From assembly GCA_012519525.1 (NCBI GenBank), contig JAAYQB010000096.1, positions 1 to 18,600 on the forward strand: 18,600 nt of DNA. The letters run 5' to 3'. The position numbers and the translations under genes were made by a program. The stretch's first letter is position 1. The number at the start of each line of letters is the position of its first letter. Shown piece by piece: positions 13,944-18,600 of the stretch. The stretch is from Bacteroidales bacterium. GTDB taxonomy: Bacteria; Bacteroidota; Bacteroidia; Bacteroidales; WCHB1-69. The notes under the pieces are model-generated. The model was not told the origin of the DNA, searched no databases, and saw only the letters and a list, made by a program, of their open reading frames with translations.

Positions 13944-14963
13944 TTATTTTTTCATTTTCGATTCTAAATCCGAAATACGATCTACTACACGAGGTAAGTG
14001 CTTAAATATAGCATAAGATTTGATACAATCGGAAGCATTAAAAGCAGGTGTTCCTACTACTATTGAGTTGTCTTTTAAACTATTATGTATTCCGCTTTGA
14101 GCTCCCACTTGCACATTATCGCCTATTTTCAAATGCCAGCTCACTCCTACTTGACCGGCAAAAACACAGTTTTTCCCTATTTTAGTAGAACCTGAAACTC
14201 CGCACATAGCAGCCATTACCGTATTTTCCCCTATTTCGCAATTATGAGCTATTTGAATAAAGTTACACAGTTTAACTCCTTTACGAATAATGGTAGAACC
14301 CATTGTCGCACGGTCGATGCAAGTGTTAGCACCTATATCCACATTGTCTTCAATAATAACATTTCCTAATTGAGGTATTTTCACGTATTGATTGTCAGAC
14401 TGCGGTGCAAAGCCAAAACCGTCGCTTCCGATAATTGCAGCCGGATGACAAGTACAATTATTTCCTATTACACACGCATGATATACTTTTACACCCGAAT
14501 GTAAAATGGTATTGTTTCCAATGGTAACATTTTCACCTATGTAGGTATGCGGATATATTTGCACATTGTCGCCTATTGTAACTCCTTCGGATATAGACAC
14601 AAAATCTCCGATATATACATCTTTTCCTATCTTTACTCCCTCTGCTATGGCAGCATGTTTTGAGATACCCACTTTGGTTTTTTTTTGCTGAGCCATCGTC
14701 ATCAGTCGGGCAAAAGCAAGATAAGGATTATCTACCTTCAATAAGGTACATTCTAACTCTTGTGTAGGATGAAAATCATTGCTAACCAACACAGCCGTAG
14801 CTTTTGTCGTGTAAATATAATGCGTGTATTTAGGATTGGCTAAAAAGGATAAGCCTTCTTCTTCGCCGGCATCTATTTTTGAGAATTTGCTAATAACAGC
14901 ATCCGGATTTCCTACTATTTCAGCTCCTATTAAATCGGCTATTTGTTTTACTGTAAACTTCAT
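13944..14963 (-). CDS. lpxD: UDP-3-O-(3-hydroxyacyl)glucosamine N-acyltransferase LpxD
   Basis: LpxD adds the N-linked 3-hydroxyacyl chain to UDP-3-O-acylglucosamine in the third step of lipid A synthesis, from acyl-ACP, in the cytoplasm. The 339 residues have the uridine-binding N-terminal domain (about 1-98, with LSFLANPKYTHYI at 38-50) and a left-handed beta-helix of hexapeptide repeats (about 105-300, such as IGDNVQIYPHTYIGENVTIG). Other motifs are GSDGFGFAP (179-187) and the catalytic histidine in IQIAHNCEIG (H240; H239 in E. coli), ending in a short helical tail. It is normal in length. Bacteroidota lpxD usually precedes lpxC-fabZ and lpxA; here it lies between the phosphohexomutase gene (15-base gap) and mreC (1-base gap). 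Confidence 0.96.
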   Translation of the reverse strand: MKFTVKQIADLIGAEIVGNPDAVISKFSKIDAGEEEGLSFLANPKYTHYIYTTKATAVLVSNDFHPTQELECTLLKVDNPYLAFARLMTMAQQKKTKVGISKHAAIAEGVKIGKDVYIGDFVSISEGVTIGDNVQIYPHTYIGENVTIGNNTILHSGVKVYHACVIGNNCTCHPAAIIGSDGFGFAPQSDNQYVKIPQLGNVIIEDNVDIGANTCIDRATMGSTIIRKGVKLCNFIQIAHNCEIGENTVMAAMCGVSGSTKIGKNCVFAGQVGVSWHLKIGDNVQVGAQSGIHNSLKDNSIVVGTPAFNASDCIKSYAIFKHLPRVVDRISDLESKMKK

Positions 14964-14977
14964 TATTTTATTTTTTA

Positions 14978-16702
14978 TTATAACTCTATTGCTTTCACTA
15001 TATTGTTTATTTTATTGCTTAATTTCTCATTGACGGCAGCAAAATCTTCGCGTTTTGACAAAGATTCCTTAACGCTAAAATAGAATTTGATTTTAGGCTC
15101 CGTACCGGAAGGTCGAACGGTTATTTTACTTCCATCTTCCAAAAAGAATTGTAGCACATCCGATTTCGGCAAATCAATCGCAGTGCTTGTATTCTTGCTT
15201 AAGTCTGTGCATTTAGATAAAAGTATATCATTTATTTTCACCACTTTACTTCCATTTATCATAGCAGGTGGACTGCTTCTGAACGTATACATCATTTGTT
15301 GAATTTCTTCCGCTCCTTGCAAGCCTTTGCGCGTAATAGAAATTAAATGCTCTTTATAAAAACCATATTTCAAGTAAATGTCAATCAATACATCATACAA
15401 GGTTTTTCCTTCTTCTTTTGCCACAGCAGCCAATTCGGCAAGTACGGCACAGGATATAACGGCATCTTTATCACGCACAAAATCGCCGACCAAACAGCCG
15501 AAACTCTCTTCACCTCCGGCAATAAATTCTTTTTTACCTTCGTATTGCAATAGTTTTTCAGCAATATACTTAAATCCCGTTAAAACATCTATGCATTCCA
15601 CTCCTTCTTTTACTGCCATATCTCTCACTAATTCCGTTGTTACAACGGTTTTCACCACGTATTGATTTCCGTTGATTTTCCCTTTGGTTTTCCACTCTTG
15701 CAACATATAATATACCAAAAGCGATAAGGTCATATTGCCATTCAGCAGTTCATATTCTCCATCGGCTTTTTTGACGGCTACTCCAATTCTATCGGCATCG
15801 GGGTCGGTAGCTAAAATAATATCCGCATCGATTGCTTTGGCTTGCTTAAGTGCCATTGTCATCGCTTCTACTTCTTCCGGATTAGGCGATTTGACAGTAG
15901 GAAAATTTCCATCGGGGACAGCTTGCGCCTCTACTAAGGATATGTTTTCAAATCCAAACATACGCAATGCCCTCGGCACCATATAAACACCCGTTCCATG
16001 CAAAGGCGTATATACTATTTTCAAATCTTTTTGACGTTGAATCACTTCCAGATGCATAGACAAAGATTTTATTTTCTCTAAATAAGGTTTGTCAATCTCT
16101 TCGCCTATATAGGTAATCAGTTTTTCATTTCTTTGAAAGTTAACCTCCGCTATTGATTTTATTTTTTGCACTTCCTCTATTACATTGTTATCGTGAGGGG
16201 GAACCAACTGCCCGCCGTCGCTCCAATAAACTTTGTAGCCGTTGTACTCTTTCGGATTGTGCGATGCCGTAATCACAATACCCGTATCGCATTGCAAATG
16301 TCTGATGGCAAACGACAGTTCCGGTGTCGGAGTGATTTTATCAAACAAATAAACCTGAAATCCGTTAGCCGAAAGGACTTCAGCTGTTATTTCCGAAAAA
16401 TAGTAACTGTTATTTCTTGAATCATAAGCAATGACAACGGAAGGTTTTTGTTTTTTTGTTTGGGTTTTCACATAATTGGATAGCCCTTGTGTTGCCATTG
16501 CCACCGTATATTTATTCATACGATTTGTGCCGACACCCATAATACCACGCAATCCACCGGTGCCGAATTCCAAATCTTTGTAAAAAGCATCGATTAACTC
16601 ATTGGGAGCATTGTTTTGCATAGCACGTATTTCGGCTTTGGCTTCTTCATCATAAGCTCCAGATAACCAAATATTAATTCTGTCTTTTATTATTTTCTCC
16701 AT
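14978..16702 (-). CDS. Phosphoglucomutase/phosphomannomutase (alpha-D-phosphohexomutase)
   Basis: A 574-residue phosphohexomutase that interconverts hexose 1- and 6-phosphates (glucose and/or mannose) via a phosphoserine, feeding sugar-nucleotide and polysaccharide synthesis. The four family loops are present: TASHNPKEYNGYKVYW (145-160, catalytic S147), the metal-binding ATDPDADRIGVA (298-309, D300/D302/D304), the sugar-binding GGEESFGC (396-403), and the phosphate-binding RPSGTEPKIKFYF (530-542). Length and the EFGTGGLRGIMGVGTNRMN start (45-63) match the PgcA/PGM2-like subgroup common in Bacteroidota rather than the shorter ManB or GlmM forms. The sugar preference cannot be settled from sequence. 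It is first in the operon with lpxD, mreC and mreD, behind the -7 box at 16755-16762. Confidence 0.92.
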   Translation of the reverse strand: MEKIIKDRINIWLSGAYDEEAKAEIRAMQNNAPNELIDAFYKDLEFGTGGLRGIMGVGTNRMNKYTVAMATQGLSNYVKTQTKKQKPSVVIAYDSRNNSYYFSEITAEVLSANGFQVYLFDKITPTPELSFAIRHLQCDTGIVITASHNPKEYNGYKVYWSDGGQLVPPHDNNVIEEVQKIKSIAEVNFQRNEKLITYIGEEIDKPYLEKIKSLSMHLEVIQRQKDLKIVYTPLHGTGVYMVPRALRMFGFENISLVEAQAVPDGNFPTVKSPNPEEVEAMTMALKQAKAIDADIILATDPDADRIGVAVKKADGEYELLNGNMTLSLLVYYMLQEWKTKGKINGNQYVVKTVVTTELVRDMAVKEGVECIDVLTGFKYIAEKLLQYEGKKEFIAGGEESFGCLVGDFVRDKDAVISCAVLAELAAVAKEEGKTLYDVLIDIYLKYGFYKEHLISITRKGLQGAEEIQQMMYTFRSSPPAMINGSKVVKINDILLSKCTDLSKNTSTAIDLPKSDVLQFFLEDGSKITVRPSGTEPKIKFYFSVKESLSKREDFAAVNEKLSNKINNIVKAIEL

Positions 16703-16754
16703 ATCTTATTATTTTTAACGCTGTAGAACAAAGTAAGTATTTACAATACAAATG

Positions 16755-16762
16755 CAAAATTA
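16755..16762 (-). promoter_or_regulatory. Bacteroidota -7 box for the phosphohexomutase-lpxD-mreCD operon (minus strand)
   Basis: On the minus strand it reads TAATTTTG followed by C, an exact TAnnTTTG match ending 53 bases before the ATG of the phosphohexomutase gene. No clear -33 element is seen in the A-rich sequence at 16775-16800. Together with the terminator at 16846-16884 it marks the start of a new transcription unit. Confidence 0.6.
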
Positions 16763-16845
16763 CTGTTTATTTGTCAATAAATGAATAAAAAAATAAAAAA
16801 ATCTTAGCATTCAATGATAATAATTAATAGCAAAGCCTATCGGCA

Positions 16846-16884
16846 TAAAAAAAAGCGAAAAATAACATAATGTATTTTTCGCTT
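16846..16884 (-). terminator. Strong intrinsic terminator after the T9SS surface protein gene
   Basis: AAGCGAAAAATA (16853-16864) pairs perfectly with TATTTTTCGCTT (16873-16884) to form a 12-bp stem with an 8-base loop. On the minus strand the stem is followed by a run of eight T (complement of the A-run at 16846-16854). It begins 38 bases after the stop of the surface protein gene and fits its 3' end well. Confidence 0.85.
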
Positions 16885-16921
16885 AGTCTATTAAATAAAC
16901 AGATAATTCTCAGTTAATCTT

Positions 16922-18600
16922 TTATTTTGTTTTTAAGATTTTATAATTACCTATCGTTTGATTATCTTTTTTAAGTTGTAAGATATAAAATCCATTCGTC
17001 AAATCGGAAATATCCAAACGTTCGGATTGAGTTACTGCCGTTTTCTTTATCATTTTTCCATAGATATCATAAATCACTAACTCATTGACATCTATATTGC
17101 CGTCCCATTGTATATGGATATAATCTTGAGCCGGATTAGGTGAAATAAGCACTTTTCCTTCATTCTCCAAACTTGCTATATCGGTAGCTCCATTAGAAAC
17201 GGTATTCGATTTAATCGTATAAAGATGCTTATTCGATTTCAAATAAGGAGACACCGGATTGGGAGAAGGATTTGAAGGAATTATTTCAATGTAATAATAG
17301 GCAGTTCCGACAACTTCGTCCGTATACGAATTCAAATGTCCGGCTATTTCGGTTAAAAACAGCATGCTATCACTACTGCTTCCTCTGTATATTCTATAAG
17401 AATTATAAGCTACGCCCTCGTAATGCGACCATATTAAATTCCACGTATTTCCTATTCCTTTGTTTATCGTTAAGTGGATAGTCTGATGATGAGGACTATA
17501 ATCCGATTCATAATTATTAATAGTAGTAAAACTAATTACATAGCGATAGGCTTTCATAGAGGGATTAGCTGTTGTATCTACATAAACGGCAACGCTGTCA
17601 TAAGGTATACTTCCTAAGAAATTATATAGGTTATTAACATCACTTTCTCTATAAACATTAAAATTTTCAATCGTTTGACTATTGGGTTTTTCCCACTCTA
17701 TTACATTTTGGTTGTTTTCGACACTCACCCCACTTATAGTTAGAGACAACTCGCTGGTATCAGGAATAATTAATAAGTGTACAGTACTATCACAACCATT
17801 GATCGATTGAAATACTTCATAATAAGTTCCTGCTCCGGTTAATGTTTGTGAGCCGAAAATATAAGGAAAATCTTCTTCTCTTAAAGAGAGAGTAATTGAT
17901 GTATCATAGGATGGATAAACCGTTGCATTGACGGTAAAATTAGTATCGGCATCGTGAACGGAGGGAACAAAAGAATAATAGGTTGTATCTCCCAGAATAT
18001 AGACGCCTTTATAAAAATAGGGTAATTGATTGTTGCATAAAATAAGATTAACAATCGTATCAATAACGGGTCTGGGTTTAATAATGATTTCAATATCTCT
18101 TGATGCGGTACGATAGGCTACGGTTAAAACAACCGTATCTTCGACAGTTGTAGTTACCGATGCGCTATCATTATTAATAACTGTTAGTAAAGACGGTTCG
18201 GATGAATGAAAATGCGTTCCTGCTATTCCTCCCATATTGAAAGGTCTATTAACTTCATTGACAGTATTATATAAATCTTCCGAAGGTTTGGCATAAAAAT
18301 AAATAGGAGTTGACGCTACTATCATGGCATCTGCGTCTTTGAAACAACGTAAACGCGGATACATTTTATCTTCCATATACCAAACACTTGTATCTAATTG
18401 TAATTCGGCTAATTGACGAGAATAACGTAGTGTATCGTTAAGTGCTATTGCGTTCCCGGCATAGAAATAGCCACTATCGCAAGCGGTAATTTGCCTATCG
18501 TAATAGCAAGTAGCCAAATCCAAAGAGGTATTATTCAAGACGGCAATCGGGGCTTTTTTCACATTATCTACAAGCATTCCTACGCTGATACAATTATCAA
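16922..18600 (-). CDS. Large secreted surface protein with T9SS type A sorting domain, 5' part outside window
   Basis: The frame stays open to the window edge (seven more codons, DNCISVG, before the ATG at 18577), so this is the C-terminal 559 residues or so of a longer protein. Numbering from that ATG, the first about 110 residues contain CYYDRQITACDSGYF and VWYMEDKMYPRLRCF, the arrangement that in Bacteroidales adhesins follows GLUG-type repeats. Next comes a block with LCNNQLPYFYKGVYILGDTTYY and SINGCDSTVHLLI, the Cys/GCDS repeat of such surface proteins. Two fibronectin-III-like stretches follow (about 280-370 and 372-455). The tail from about 470 (VLISPNPAQDYIHIQWDG to the terminal NYKILKTK) is a type A T9SS sorting domain. 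It should pass the outer membrane through T9SS and be anchored or released. The ligand is unknown. The gene ends at the terminator at 16846-16884. Confidence 0.88.
   Translation of the reverse strand, partial: DNCISVGMLVDNVKKAPIAVLNNTSLDLATCYYDRQITACDSGYFYAGNAIALNDTLRYSRQLAELQLDTSVWYMEDKMYPRLRCFKDADAMIVASTPIYFYAKPSEDLYNTVNEVNRPFNMGGIAGTHFHSSEPSLLTVINNDSASVTTTVEDTVVLTVAYRTASRDIEIIIKPRPVIDTIVNLILCNNQLPYFYKGVYILGDTTYYSFVPSVHDADTNFTVNATVYPSYDTSITLSLREEDFPYIFGSQTLTGAGTYYEVFQSINGCDSTVHLLIIPDTSELSLTISGVSVENNQNVIEWEKPNSQTIENFNVYRESDVNNLYNFLGSIPYDSVAVYVDTTANPSMKAYRYVISFTTINNYESDYSPHHQTIHLTINKGIGNTWNLIWSHYEGVAYNSYRIYRGSSSDSMLFLTEIAGHLNSYTDEVVGTAYYYIEIIPSNPSPNPVSPYLKSNKHLYTIKSNTVSNGATDIASLENEGKVLISPNPAQDYIHIQWDGNIDVNELVIYDIYGKMIKKTAVTQSERLDISDLTNGFYILQLKKDNQTIGNYKILKTK

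Noticed and set aside
15378..15665. Several 60-95-residue + strand ORFs opposite the phosphohexomutase gene (15087-16420)
   Set aside because: All lie antisense to an intact 574-residue enzyme with all four active-site loops, and none has a promoter or recognisable sequence.

Overview
This is an AT-rich chromosomal segment from a member of the Bacteroidota, most likely Bacteroidales-like. Four signs support this: repeated TAnnTTTG promoter boxes (the Bacteroidota sigma-factor -7 element) upstream of most transcription units; an S46 dipeptidyl-peptidase; a surface protein ending in a type IX secretion (T9SS) sorting domain; and a short Bacteroidota-type arginine decarboxylase. Genus cannot be called from this sequence. 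Nearly everything here is core housekeeping. I see no insertion sequence, prophage, CRISPR array or defence island.

Left part (1-3461, + strand): the tail of a truncated unknown gene; a small three-helix membrane protein of unknown function (229-510); speA, arginine decarboxylase for polyamine synthesis (757-2169); a PlsC-like acyltransferase and yidD in one short operon (2300-3106); and a tRNA-Gln(UUG) gene (3291-3361). The stretch between yidD and rimP also holds a possible 23-codon ORF, two hairpins and a striking mini-ORF behind a strong Shine-Dalgarno sequence. It is the most structured non-coding part of the window.

Middle part (3462-11960): the conserved translation/transcription operon rimP-nusA-infB (+). 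It runs tail-to-tail, one base apart, into meaB on the minus strand, a G-protein chaperone of B12-dependent mutases. meaB is divergent from an S46 dipeptidyl-peptidase of the DPP7 type (+), which ends at a clear intrinsic terminator.

Right part (11961-18600): rsmG (+) converges on a minus-strand operon read as phosphoglucomutase/phosphomannomutase, lpxD, mreC, mreD, so sugar phosphate supply, lipid A synthesis and cell-shape genes are joined. Upstream of it on the same strand lies the 3' part of a T9SS-secreted surface protein, cut by the window edge and separated from the operon by a strong 12-bp hairpin terminator and a new promoter.

No clearly new multi-gene system was found. The best lead is the leader of rimP-nusA-infB (3411-3461), where a Shine-Dalgarno sequence, a six-codon ORF and a terminator-like hairpin are superimposed. 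Other points worth checking are the mreCD pair without mreB in an lpxD operon, the orphan meaB, and the small membrane protein.
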